Assembly: GCF_000224145.3 (NCBI RefSeq)
Contig: NW_004190481.2
Span: 84,892 to 148,891 of the forward strand
Source of the DNA: Ciona intestinalis
Taxonomy: Eukaryota > Chordata > Ascidiacea > Phlebobranchia > Cionidae
Direction of reading: 5' to 3'
Length of the DNA stretch: 64,000 nt
Of the stretch, positions 1 to 13,900 are shown piece after piece. Position 1 is the stretch's first letter. Every line of letters starts with the position of its first letter. Both the position numbers and the translations under genes were made by a program. A model generated the notes under the pieces. That model had not been told where the DNA came from. It worked only from the letters and a program-made list of their open reading frames with translations, and did not search any database.

Positions 1-1000
1 TATTTAAATAAAATGATTATTTTTAGTTATTACTAAATAAAATCAAAAATAATAATAAAATAAATATCTTGGTAAAACAAAATTGTATAAATGGAAAAAG
101 CGTAGAAAGCAATGATACTATGACAGTAATTACAAAACCTTTGATTTAAAAAAAACTAAAGCATTTCTAAAAGTAATTACTAGCAAGGAAGACAATGTGT
201 ATGAAACAGAACACCCATGTTATTATGACTTTAAATGTTTTAACATAAGGAAAAAATAAATTACATTCGTTTTCATTCATAGCCGCCTAACATACCTATA
301 CAAGGCATGCGTATATACTAGGGCTGTGGAACAGTTAACAGTTCACACGTAATTTATTTGCTTCATAATTGCAATTCACACGTTCATTATTTAGAGGGCA
401 GATGCTTTAAAACAGGTTTGAATACAAATAGGAAAGCAATACTTTGACTTTGAGAACGTTTCCGCGTGTATTGCAAGCAAAGTTCATTGTAAAGTTGCCT
501 TTAAATTGGCGAAAGAAAAGCAAAAAACAAGAGGTTTTACACATGTATCGGTTAATCGGTTAAAACTGAACGGTTAACCGTCAACCAAAAAGTGGGAAAA
601 TCCACAGCCCTGGTATATAGATTGAAAATAAATCAGAGTATCCATGAGTACCAAGTATAATGCATAACAATTTAATATTTTACAAACATGTATTAAAATA
701 AACACTATACAGTAGTGATAGTGCTATGATCATTCAATTTCCCAAAAAAGCTAATAATGTGACATGAAAAAAGTTCGCGGTTTTGTCGGCATAAACTTTT
801 ATCTTTTAAAACTTGAATGCGAATGAATGTAACTTACTTTATCTTCGCGTGTGGGAAAAACGACAGTCGTTATAACACGGGTTTAACACCTCATGCCAGC
901 TTCTGAGTTACCATGTATGTTACTTTGTGAGTGATTATTTTTTTTAGATTTTTCATTTTTTTATTCATGGCTTATTTTGCATCTTTATATAATAATATAC
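1..1000. other. Non-coding: intron or flank of the CUB gene
   Basis: I see no exon here. The stretch is AT-rich and holds SINE (family S) 3' fragments near 185-275 (plus) and 815-930 (minus). The CUB gene probably continues to the left of position 1, because its last visible exon (1001-1142) ends in a splice donor, not a stop. Confidence 0.6.
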
Positions 1001-1979
1001 CAATAAATGAAGCATTAAATCCAGTTCCATTAACTCTTCTATCCGAAGTAAACTTGACAGTTATACTATTTCCAGAAGATGTGATTACTCTGTTTGATTC
1101 AACGCCACTTAATCTTACAATCTGTCTTTCTCCTTCTAGAATCTGTAAATAAGTATAAACATATTTGTAGAAAACTGAATGCTTTCAGGTGAATATGTCG
1201 GGCCAGCGCTCCTGCCTGTAACCCAGAGGTAATGGGTTTAAGGCTCGTAGCTGCTACCATTGTAGGCGTTTGTGTTTTTGGGCAAGAAACTTAACAGCGA
1301 TTACTCTAACCCATTGGTCACTAATGGGTTGTCTAAATTATCAGCCATACATAAAAAATCAAAAAATAATCACCTACAAAGTAACATACATGGTAACTTG
1401 TACGCTGGCAAGAGGTGCATGAAACAGAACACCAGTGTTATAACAACTGTTGTTTTTCAGCCATGCGAGAATAAAGCAAGTTACATTCAATTCAAAAAAC
1501 ATCATGTAATGTGGAGTTTTGAAGCATTAAGATCAGAGCTTTTTTTGTTCTCTTTAATTGATATTGAATAAATAAAGAATGAATGTAACTTACTTTATCC
1601 TCACGCGCTGGAAATTGACAGTAGTTATAACACAGTTTTATGTTACATACACCTTGTACCAGCTTACAAGTTACCATGTTTGTGTTTTGGATATTTTCAT
1701 ATTTATGTGTGGCTGATAATTTGGACAACCCATTAGTGACCACAGGGTTGGAGCAATATCTCTTCAAATGTATGTTTCATATACTTACTATGAAATAATC
1801 GAACACTTTCTCAGTATTTAAATTGTGCAGATTAATTTGAACCCTCATTCCAACGGAGGCAGTTATCGTCCAAGTACAATCGGCTTCGTTTGGGTATTTA
1901 TTAGGGTAGTTAGGTGAAATGATCGGCTGACTGGTTGTAGTGGCAACAGCATTAAATCCACATTTTTGAGATGGAATTG
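1001..1979 (-). CDS. CUB module 6 (exons 1979-1789 and 1142-1001)
   Basis: Reads AIPSQKCGFNAVATTTSQP, then IISPNYPNKYPNEADCTW, ending TEKVFDYFI. The b exon reads ILEGERQIVRLSGVESN and ends GFNASFIG before a GTATAT donor. This is the last module visible; the matching next a exon is not found in positions 1-1000. Confidence 0.85.
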
Positions 1980-4900
1980 CTATATTTTTTTATAAAACAA
2001 GTAAATTAGCATTAGTATAACATTAGCATCGCAAAATACATCTGCATTATATAGTAGGATGGGGTAAGAATGTAAGATGGAACACCTTCGGCACACAATA
2101 TCCGAATAACCTGATCGTGTTTTAAACAGTTAATAATGGTCTATGGGAGTCTTGAGCATATAGTTTTATAATTCTTGGAAAGTTTCTTGTTTACTACCAC
2201 ATTGGACGAAGAAAATAGAGTTAAAATGTGTCCCAACTTCCCCCACCCTACTATAATAATTTAAATTCATGAGTTAATGAAAACATATAAAAATAAAACA
2301 TTGCTTTTTTTAATGTTTCTATTACTTTTAATGCGGGAATTGCTTTTCTGTTTTAAGTTATTTATAATGATATTTTAGTATTAGTCATAAACATTATCGA
2401 CAAGACTATTATTTATCATTAAAATTGAAGTGTATGTATTCAAATTGGCTAGCCTGCCTGCTTCTAACCCAGAGGTAATAGGTTCAAGGCTAGACGCTGC
2501 TACCATTGTGGGCGAATGTGTCTTTGAAAAACGGCAATTGCTCCAACACAGTGGTCACTAATGGGTTGTCCAAATTATCAGCCACACACAAAAAATCCAA
2601 AAAATTAATCACCAAAGTCACATACATGGTAAGGTAACTCGTAAGCTGGCACGAGGTGTATGAAACAGAACACCCGTGTCATAACAGCTGTTTTCTGAAC
2701 GCACAAGGATAAAGCAAGTTATATTTACTACACAGATTCATTATTTTAACAATCTAATAGTGACTACTGGGACAAAACAATTATGAGAAACTATTTTGCC
2801 TAAAAAAAACACCCACAATGGTAGCATCATTTAGCCGGCGCCGTTGCATAGTGGTTAGCGTGCTTGCATGTAACCCAGAGGTAATAGGTTTAGGGCTCGT
2901 CGCTGCTACCATTGTGGGCATGTGTCCTTGGGCAAGACACTTAACGGCAATTGCTCCAACCCAGTGGTCACTAATGGGTTGTCCAAATTATCAGCCATAC
3001 ATAAAAAAAATCACCCACAAAGTAACATACATGGTTACTCGTAAGCTGGTCTGAAGTGTATGAACACCTCTGTTATAACGACCGCCTTTTCCAGCCAAGC
3101 GAGGATAAAGTAAGATTTATTTATTCATTCATCATTAAGCATTAAACTAAATTTGTAAAAAATCAAAAGTTTCTAAAAACTTAGACACATAACATCAACT
3201 TACCAGAAAATGTTGCTCTGAAATTTCCTGTGGCACGTGACGGATCTGAAGTAAATCTTAAAATGAGAATGTCACCTTCTGATTTGTATTTTCTGTTAGG
3301 ATGATAACCACTTAACCTGGCCAACTGTTTACCATTGCTTGAAATCTAAAGTTAATTTTGCACGTTTTAATTTGGAAAGCGAAAATAATGTTTGGACAGT
3401 GAGTATAAAAATAATACCATTAATAACTTTGTTTGTCTCTTCGATTACGGTGGCGAAGATTTAGAAATATTTTAAATGAAAAGACAGAAAATAGCGACAA
3501 AACAACAGTTGTTAAAACACCCTTACAATAAAAAACATATTAATATTTGATTGGAATGAAATAAGCATGGTCGGTAGTTATACAGAAAAACCTTAAAACT
3601 ATTTAAATATCAATTAAAAAACTTACTTACTGTTAAAAAATCGTAATTTCTTTCTGATAAAAAAGTTATTAAATTGAGTTGGACACTCATTCCTTCTGAT
3701 GCAGTTATCGTCCAAGTACAATCGACATTGTTTGGATAATTGTTGGGATAATTAGGTGATGTGATTAGTCGTCTGGTTGAAGTGGCAACAGCATTATATC
3801 CACAAGTCTCGGGGAGACGTGTAGTACTGATTGTAGAGGTTGTAGTTGTGACCGTAGTTGTTGTAGTTCTAACAAAAACTAAAAATTAAAAAAGTGAAAT
3901 TATTATCCATTTGTCTGACTAATACATATTTTTTTATACACACTTTTGTTTCTATTGGAAATTTAACTTGATAATAGTTAAACATAAATGGCTTGTTTGT
4001 CTGCTAGGTGTAGCGACCACACTTATTTTCTTCCAATTAAATGTAAATATGTTTTTAACTGTAAACATAGTAGCTAAGAATTGAATGAATGAATGTAACT
4101 TACTTTATCCTCGCGTGGCCGGAAAATGACAGTCGTTATAACACGGGTGTGCACCTCGCGCCAGCTTACGAGTTACCAAGTATGTTACTTTAGAAATGTT
4201 TTAAATGAAAAGACAGGATATAGCAACAAAACAACAGTTGTTAAAACACGCTTACAATTAAAAACATATTAACATTTATACAAAAATTCAATTATATATA
4301 CTTAATTTAGACCTACGAGTTAGAAACAGTTAAAATCTTACTTTGATAAGTCCCTGTAAAACCAGGTCTTACATAAGAACTATCGGAAATGAATGTTAGA
4401 AATAGAACATTGCCTCTTGATGTGTAAACTCTGTTTATTATATTTCCGCTTAAACGTCTCATCAGCCTGTTTCCATTGAAAAGCTAAAGGAAAAAAAAAG
4501 AATTAAAATTGTGCATAAAATCTTTACATACACTTTTTTTTTCTATTTAGTTTAACTTAATAATAATAAACATAAATGGCTTGTTTGTTTGTTTGTCTGC
4601 TAGGTGTAGCGACTACGCTTATTTTCTTCTAATTAAGTGTAAATATGTTTTTAACTGTAAGTGTGTTTTAACAACTGTTGTTTTGTAGCTATACCCTAAA
4701 TGGATCGTTTGTCTGCTAGGTATAGCGACCACGCTTATTTTCTTCCAATTAAATGTAAATATGTTTTTAACTGTAAGCGTGTTTTAACAACTGTTGTTTT
4801 GTCGCTATATCCTGTCTTTTCGTTTAAAACATTTCTAAAGTTTCGCTACCAAAATCGAAGAGACAAATAAAATTATTATTATTATTGTTATACTCACTGT

Positions 4901-7900
4901 CAAAATATCATAATCACTTTCTGTATCAAAGCTTGCAAAATTGATTTGAACCCTCATTCCTTCTGGTGCAGTTATCCTCCAAGAACAATTGGCATTGTTT
5001 GGATAATTGTTGGGATAATTAGGTGATGTGATTGGCTGACTGGTTGTCATGGCAACTTGGTTAAAGTGACAATCATTTTCTTTAGCTTGAGGTGTGTGCT
5101 CTGGTAAAAATATTTTCAAACATTTTGATCATTTTCTATTCTATATGAGTACGGTGTTATATTAAGTCATTTAGAGGACATGAAATTTGGACAGAGTTGG
5201 TTTATCACTCAAACAGATAATAATAATAACTTTATTTGTCTCTTTGATTACGGTAGCGAAACTTTAGAAATATTTTAAATGAAAAGACAGGATATGGCGA
5301 CAAAACAACAGTTGTTAAAATACGCTTACAGTAAAAACATATATATTTATTTGGATGAAAATAAGCGTGGTCGCTACACCTAACAGACAAACGATCTATT
5401 TAGGTTTAATTATTATCAAGTTAAAATCGTAATAGAAACAAAAGTGTGCATAAAGACACAACCCGTACAATGGGGAGAGTCGGCTTTAAAGGGGATTAAT
5501 GAATAAATGAATCTTACTTTATCCTCGCGTGTCTGGAAAACGACAGGCGTTATAACACGGGTGTTCTGTTTCATACACCTCGTGTCAACTTACGAGTTAC
5601 TATGTATGTTACTTTGTGGCTGATTATTTTGAGGAATTCTTCATTTTTTTATGTGTGCCTGATAATTTGGACAACCCATTAGTGACCACTGGGTTGGAGC
5701 AACTGCCGTTAAGTGTCTTGCCCAAGGACACATACGTCCATAATGGTAGCAGCGACGAGCCTTGAACCCATTACCGCTGGGTTACAGGCAGGCGTGCTAA
5801 CCACTTTGCCACGGCAACATTAACCAGATAATCGGGTAAAACCAAACAAAGAAATTCACCAATTGATTTNNNNNNNNNNNNNNNNNNNNNNNNNNNNNNN
5901 NNNNNNNNNNNNNNNNNNNNNNNNNNNNNNNNNNNNNNNNNNNNNNNNNNNNNNNNNNNNNNNNNNNNNNNNNNNNNNNNNNNNNNNNNNNNNNNNNNNN
6001 NNNNNNNNNNNNNNNNNNNNNNNNNNNNNNNNNNNNNNNNNAAACAAAAGTGTGCGTAAAGACACAACCCGTACAATGGGGACAGTCGGCTTTAAATGTG
6101 ATTAATGAATAAATGAATCTTACTTTATCCTCACGTGTCTGGAAAACGACAGTCGTTATAACACGGGTGTTCAGTTTCATACACCTCGTGCCAGCTTACG
6201 AGTTACTATGTATGTTACTTTGTGGGTGATTATTTTAAGGAATTCTTCATTTTTTTATGTGTGCCTGATAATTTGGACAACCCATTAGTGACCACTGGGT
6301 TGGAGCAATTGTTGTTAAGTGTCTTGCCCAAGGACACATATGTCCATAAAATGGTAGCAGCGACGAGCCTTGAACCCATTACTGCTGGGTTACAGGCAGG
6401 CGTGCTAACCACTTTGCCACGGCGACATTAACCAGATAATTGGGTAAAACCCCACAAAGAAATTTCACCAATTGATTTACTTTTTTTACTTACCAATATA
6501 CGTAGCTCTAAAACCATATTGAGTGATGGATTGGTCAGATGTGAACTTTACTGTGAGAATATTTCCAAATGAAGTAAAAACTCTGTTTGTCTGAATTCCA
6601 CTTAACTTTGCCAGCTGTGTATCGCCGCTTAAAATCTATTAAGAATAATAAGACACTGTGAATGAATGAGTATAAAAATGAATGTGAATGAATTAATGTA
6701 ACTTACTTTATCTTTGTGTGACTGGAAAAATACAGTCGTTTTTCATTGTTCTGATTTATACACCTCATGCCAGCTTACGAGTTACCATGTATGTTACATT
6801 TTGGGCGATTATATGTATTTTTTTATTTTTTATGCATGGCTGAGAGTTTGGACAACCCATTAGTGACCACTGGATTTACTACTACATTGGAGAGACTTAA
6901 CAACAATTGCTCCAACCCAGTGGTCACTAATGGTCCTGAAGCCAGCGAGGATAAAGTAAGTTACATTTATTCAATGTGCATTAAGCCACAATAATAAATA
7001 TATACACAGCTGGGAAATAATACAGCCCTTTTAGACAATGTCCGGCACCGTGGCATGGTGGTTAACGCGCCTTTCAAAAAATAATCACTCACAAAGTAAC
7101 ATACATGGTAACCCGTAAGCTGGCACGAGGTGTTAAACCCGTTGAGATAACGACTGTTGTTTTCTGGCCACGCAAGGATAAAGTAAGTTACATGCATTTA
7201 CATACATTTAACTGTGTCATAATTAGAATAAAAACCATACACAGTATAACATTTTTTACAATAAGTATACAGGAAAAAATAGTTGTCAAAAAAATAGATA
7301 AACTTACAGTTAAAAAATCAAAGTATTTTTCTGATAATAAAATTTCTACAGTGAGCTGAATTTTCTTTTCACCAGAGGCAGTTATCGTCCAAGTACAATC
7401 AGCATTGTTTGGATAATTGTTAGGGTAATTAGGTGATGTGATTGGCTGACTGGTTGTCGTGGCAACAAGGTTATTTCCACATGTTGAATGACTGCCTACT
7501 GCTGTTTCAATGGTCGTTGGATCATATTCTTAAAAAAAGAAATGAAATTTAACAGTGTAGGCTACAGCAATTGCTTGCCCCTATAAAATTTAAAAATATA
7601 TATTTTTTAAAATCTATGCTGCCGTAATCAAAAATAGAATAAAAACTTATGCATATTTTCACAGAAAGACTGAATATGGCATAAAAATGACAGTAAAAAA
7701 CATAATTTACATGTAATAATAGTTACTTCATTTGTCTTTTCGATTACGGTAGCGAAGATTTAGGAATTTTTTAAGGAAAAGACAGGATATAGCAACTAAA
7801 CAACAGTTGTTATAACACACTTACAGTTAAAAACATATTCACATTTAACTGGAAGAAAATAAGCGTGGTCGCTACACCTAGCAGACAAGCCATTTATGGT

Positions 7901-10900
7901 TAATTATTTTATTTTCTATCCTAAAGAATAAGAGTTGGGGGTTTAGCGCTTTTAACATTACTAATGTATGTGAACTAAGGTTATATAGTAGAGTGGGGAA
8001 AGACAAGACATTTTTAACACATAATATCGACATATCCCTATCATGTTTTAAACAATTATTGGTCTATGGGAATCTGAAGAATACGGTTTTATAATTCTGT
8101 AAATGTTCTTTATTTACTACCAAATAGGATGAGAAAATAGAATAAAAAGGTGTCCCATTTTCCCACACTCTACTATACATTCAAAATAATTGCTTCAACC
8201 TAGAGGTCCCTTATGAAATGTTCAAATTGTCAGTTATACAGAAAGAAGTTAAAATCCCCCAAAAAAACTCATGCAGTGTATGAAACAGAGCAACCCTGTT
8301 ATAACAACTGCCAAGTTAGGACTTATAAGTTATATATATATTCATTTAAAAACATTACCCTTTTTACAGAACCAGAACACTCCTACTTTTTTGAGTTATT
8401 TATGTGTCAATTTAAAATAGAAATAACTTTATTTGTCTCTTCGGTTACGGTAGCGAAGATTTAGAAATATTTTAAACGAAAAGACAGGATTTAGCGACAA
8501 AACAACAGTTGTAAAAACACAATTAAACTTTATGCACAATATTATAATACTACTTACCCACAAATGTTGCATTGAAGCCGGATTTCGTTAAAGAGTTATC
8601 TGATGTAAATCTTAGAATGAGACTATTGTTGTCTGATCTTAATATTTTATTGGAATAAGACCCACTCAGTTTTGCTAAGTTTGTGTCTCCATTTGAAACC
8701 TAAAATATAAAAGCAATTAAAAAAATAAATTAGTTTCTACATGTTAAGACTCACTACTATGTATGTTACTTTGTTGGTGATCATTTTTTGTGGGATTTTT
8801 TAATTTTTTTTTATGTATGGCTGATAATTTGGACAACCCATTAGTGACCACTGAGTTGGGGCAATTGCCATTAAGTGGCTTGTCTAAGGACACAAACGCT
8901 CACAATGGTAGCAGCGACGAGCCTTGAACCCATTACCTCTGGGTTATAGACATGAGTGCTAACCACTTTGCCACGGCACAAGACATGTTGTATGATACTT
9001 ATTATCAATTTGTCATACATTCTAAAAGTTTTTTTTGATGTAATTTAATTACAATATATATATAGTAGTGTTGGAAAAGATGGGACACTTTTTCATTCAA
9101 TTTTTTAATCTCATTTGGTAGTATACAAAGAACATTCAAAGAATTATAAAACCGTACCCCCACGGCTTCCATAGACCGTTGTTAATTGTTTAAAACACAA
9201 TTAAGATATTTGGATATTATGTGCTAAAGGTATCGCATCTTCCCCCACCCTACTATAAATAATTTTTTGTTAAAAGATTAAATAAAATTTATATTATGTG
9301 TTGTGGTGTTGAACCTTACAGTTAAGAAATCAGCGTTAAGTTCTGTTTCAAATGTGATCAAATTGAGTTGAACCCTCATTCCATCAGAGGCAGTTATCAT
9401 CCAAAAACAGTTTTCATTGTTTGGATAATTGTTGGGATAATTACGCGATGTGATTGGCTGACTGGTTGTCGTGGCAACATAGTTAAAATCACAGGTCCTA
9501 GTACGAGTCACAGCTGTGGTAGTGGTCACCATCCATGCTAAAAATTTAAAAAGTAATTTTAACGTCATTTGTCTCTTCGATTCTGGTAGCAAAGTTTTAA
9601 AAATATTTTAACTGAAAAAAAGGATATATATACTGACAAAGTCACAAAACAAGATTTTTAATTATAATTTTTTTTTTATTTGTTTGTATTTTATTTTGGT
9701 TTAAATTTTTTAATTTTTTGTAAAGTGTTTGCCTATTTATTGGATTGAAAGTGGTTATTGTTTTCCTAAGTTACTAAAAACTTTAAAAACATAATAGTGT
9801 CTACTGTATTAGGGCCATGACTGTAAACTGTTAAGTGTTTTGCTATATAAAATCAATGGCTTTATTTGTCTCTTCGATTATGGTAGCGAAGATTTAGAAA
9901 TATTTTAAACAAAAAGACAGGATATAGCGACAAAATACCAGTTGTTAAAACACGCTTAAAGTTAAAAACATATTTACATTTAGTTGAATGAAAATAAGCG
10001 TGGTCGCTACACCTAGCAGACAAACAAGCCATTTATGTTTAATTTTTATCAAGTTGAACTTGGAATAGAAACAAAAGTGTGAAGAATAAAAACACGACAG
10101 TTGCATTGAGAATCAAAAACAAAACCTAGAATTCACCAAATCAATGAGAATGTAGCTTTAGTTTATCCACTGATCCAAGTAAAATACATTAAGTATCTGG
10201 AAGCATTTAAAAAACAAACAGCAAAATAACAGCTTATTTTAAGTTAGTTAGAATAAAAATAATTCTGGTTAACTTACTGAAAAAACTTCCGTTAAAACCG
10301 GGTCGTGTCACGGACCCGTCTGTAACGAACCTCAGTGTGATATTGTTTTCGGTAGTTCTATATACTAGTCTTTCAACTGATCCACTGTATTGCCTCAATC
10401 TACGATTTCCTTTGTAAATCTGAGAAAAAAAGAGATATTTTTAGCGTTGGGCAAAGTTAGCGTGTCTGCTTAAAACCAGAGGTAATGGGTTCAAGGCTCG
10501 TCGCTGATACCATTTGTGGGTGTATGTGTTTTTGAGCAAGACACCTAACGGCAATTGCTCCAACCCAGTGGTCACTAATGGGTTTTCGGAATTATTCGTT
10601 ATTCAAAAAAAAATTACTCACAAAGCTATACATGGTAACTTGTAAGCTTGCACGAGGTGTATAAAACAGAACACCTATGTTATAAAAACTGTCGCTTTCT
10701 GGCCATTAAAAATAAAGCAAGTTACGTTCATGCATTCACATTTATAACAATCTAAAAAGAAAATAAATTAGGGAAGAAATCAAAAACACATTTACATAAA
10801 CATAAAAGTTTCTGTCACAAGTAAAATAAAAAGCACACAAATAAATAAAATAGAGGCACTAGTGAAGAATCCTCCATGCATAGCGATATCAGAATAGGCT

Positions 10901-13900
10901 GGTGGAAAGTGTTAGAGGTTGGTGCCAGTCTGCAGAGTATGGCAGTTCCTGACAAGATCTCACCCGTGCAAGACGGTTATTTTTCGCGTGGGCGCGTGAT
11001 ATCATCAAAAATCTGCGTGCAAGGCATGTACATTTTTAAGCAACATTAGGCAACCTTACTTAATTTAAGACGTATTTTTTTCTTTGGTTATCTATTGGCG
11101 TCCGTGGGACAAATTGTGGCGTGCATCACCAAAAGTCTTTAAAAAAAAAATCGCGCGTGCACCTGTCATACTCTGCAGACTGGGTTTAGTGGTTATAGGG
11201 GTTAGTGGTTAGGGGGTAAGTAGTTAGGGGTTAGTGGTTATAAGGGTTAGTGGCTANNNNNNNNNNNNNNNNNNNNNNNNNNNNNNNNNNNNNNNNNNNN
11301 NNNNNNNNNNNNNNNNNNNNNNTAGTGGTTATAGGGGTTAGTGGTTATAGGGGTTAGTGGTTATAGGGGTTAGTGGTTATAGGGGTTAGTGGTTATAGGG
11401 GTTAGTGGTTATAGGGTTAGTGGTTATAGGGGTTAGTGGTTATAGGGGTTAGTGGTTATAGGGGTTAGTGGTTATAGGGGTTAGTGGTTATAGGGGTTAG
11501 TGGTTAGGGGGGTTAGTGGTTATAAGGGTTATTGGTTATAGGGGTTAGTGGTTAGGGGGTTAGTGGTTTTAGCGGTTAGTGGTTATAGGGGTTAGTGGTT
11601 TTAGGGGTTAGGGGTTAGTGGTTATAGGGGACAATCAACTCACAGACAAAGTGTCATATTCTCTTTCCGTAGAAAAGCTATGAAATTCTAAGCGTAATCT
11701 CATTCCAGGAGGAGCAGTTATCGTCCAAGTACAATCTAAATTGTTTGTGTAATTGTTGGGATAATTAGGTGATGTGATTGGCTGACTGGTTGTCGTGGCA
11801 ACAGCATTGAATCCACATGTTTCTGTCAAATATAATATATAATCATTTTAAAATATTTTTTCCAATTATTCATTACATTAATCATGTATTTAAGCTGCAA
11901 ACCAGCTTTTAAAAACCTAATAAATGAATGAATGTAACTTACTTTATCCTCCCGTGGCTGGAAAACAACAGTTGTTGTAAAAAGTATTTTAGGAATATCA
12001 TAGAATACCTAATTATGTTGTGATGTGCATCCCGAAAGTTAGTATCTTAAATTATCTTAAATTAAAATGTACGAAAAATATTTGGTGGGTTGGGTTTCCA
12101 ATGGCACAAAACAGAGCGAAAAAACTAGACGTTTGCGTTTGACTGTTAAACAAACCGATGTTCACGCGGTCAGTTGCAGCGTTTACTCAAAAAATGAATT
12201 ATTAGTATGAATTGAAATAAAAAATTTCAGTTGAAAAATTGAAACAAAACATTCTAAACGAAAAATTCCAGTCCAAACCAAAATAGATTCTTTTCCAATT
12301 GCAATAAAACTACAATTACAATTTCTTAGAGTTTGCTAGGAGTAATAAACATCTATTTTAATATAAAAATAAACAATTTCTTGTCAAACACTTTATCCAG
12401 TTGATAGCCAACAGTTGTTCTCAGCCTTTACGTTATGCGGAAAAGTTATCCAAAAAAAATAGTTAACTCGTCACAAAACACTATTGAACGAAATTTTGCT
12501 TCGCGTTGCGTGTGTGCGCAATGTCGAAACGCAACACGTCCTTCAGAAAACGTAGCGTTTTTGCCGCTAAACGCTATATTTGTGCAGTCAGCTTTAACCG
12601 CCGTGGTATAGTGATTAGCGCGCCTGCCTGTAACCCAGAGGTAATGGGTTAAAGGCTCGACGCTGCTACCATTGTTGGCGTATGTGTCTTTGGGAAAGAC
12701 ACTTAACGGCAATTGCTCCAACCCAGTGGTCACTAGTGGGTTGCCTAAATTATCAGCCATACTTAAAAAATACAAAAACCCCCCCAAAAAATAATCACCC
12801 ACAAAGTAACGTACATGGTAACTCGTAAGCTGGCACGCGGTGTTAAACCCGTGTTATAACGACTGTCGTTTTCCGGCCACGCGAGGATAAAGTAAGTTAC
12901 ATTCGTTCATTTCTTCATTCAACCGTACTGCGCAATGTCATTCAAATGCTATTATTGCTCTAGTCTAGAAATGTATTGGCGCAATAATGAGTGGAAACCA
13001 ATCTTCGCATTTTAAACACGATGTATGGCAGAGACAATGAAATTATTCAAGTTCCAACACGTTTTCAATCCAGTTCAAAAACTTGGCAGAACAGGTTTTC
13101 AAGAACGTGACATTTTTTCTTCCCTGCAGTGTTTTGGTTTAATTTGCACTCAGGACAAACAGAAAACGTGACAGAGTAATGGTGTCTGGAATAAGTTGGC
13201 GCTGGTTTGCATAAAGATTGACAGTTTGACTTTCACGACTTTCAAACCGGAACTTCGTGGGCGAACGTGCATAACAACAAAACAAAATCTCTTTCGATTT
13301 CGAAACAAAAATCCGGCGCCGTGGCATAGTGGTTAGCGCGACTGCTTATAACCCAAAGGCAATAGTTTTGAGGCTCGATGCTGCTACCATTGCGGGCATA
13401 TGTGTCCTTGGGCAAGACACTTAACGGCAATTACTTCAACCCCGTGGTCATTAATGGGTTGTCCAAATTATCAGCTATACATAAAAAAATAAAAAAATCC
13501 TCCCCCCAAAAAATCACCCACAAAGTAACATACATGGTAACTCGTAAGCTGGCACGAAGTATTAAACCAGTGTGATAACGACTGTTGTTTTCCGGCCACG
13601 CGAGGATAAAGTAAGTTACATTTATTCATTTATTCAAAAAAATATTTTTCGATTGCGAAACCGATTTTAAAAGAAAACTAAACTGTCATATCGAAGATAA
13701 ACCGCGTTGTCGTATTTTTATTTATCAGTCCGTTATATTTATAGTGGAGGGAGGGAGATGGGACCGCTTTAGCACATAATATCTAAATATCCTGATCGTG
13801 TTTTAAACAATTAACAACGGTCTATGGGAGCCGTGAGAATACGGCCTTATAATTCTTTGAAGGATCTTAGTTTACTACCAAATCGGGCGAGAAAATCGAA

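Noticed and set aside
2833..2900. Functional tRNA gene
   Set aside because: The A and B boxes belong to the SINE head; no cloverleaf or anticodon arm can be formed, and many copies exist.
2818..3054. Open frames over SINE copies (also 6222-6431, 13378-13575 and similar)
   Set aside because: They translate the tRNA-derived SINE; the same frames recur in many copies without conservation as protein.
3869..3870. Acceptor for CUB exon 10 at this AG
   Set aside because: It would shift the frame and destroy the CUB core; the AG at 3879-3880 keeps phase.
11180..11632. CRISPR-like array or true telomere
   Set aside because: Units are directly tandem with no unique spacers, and the 16-bp unit is not the TTAGGG telomere repeat.
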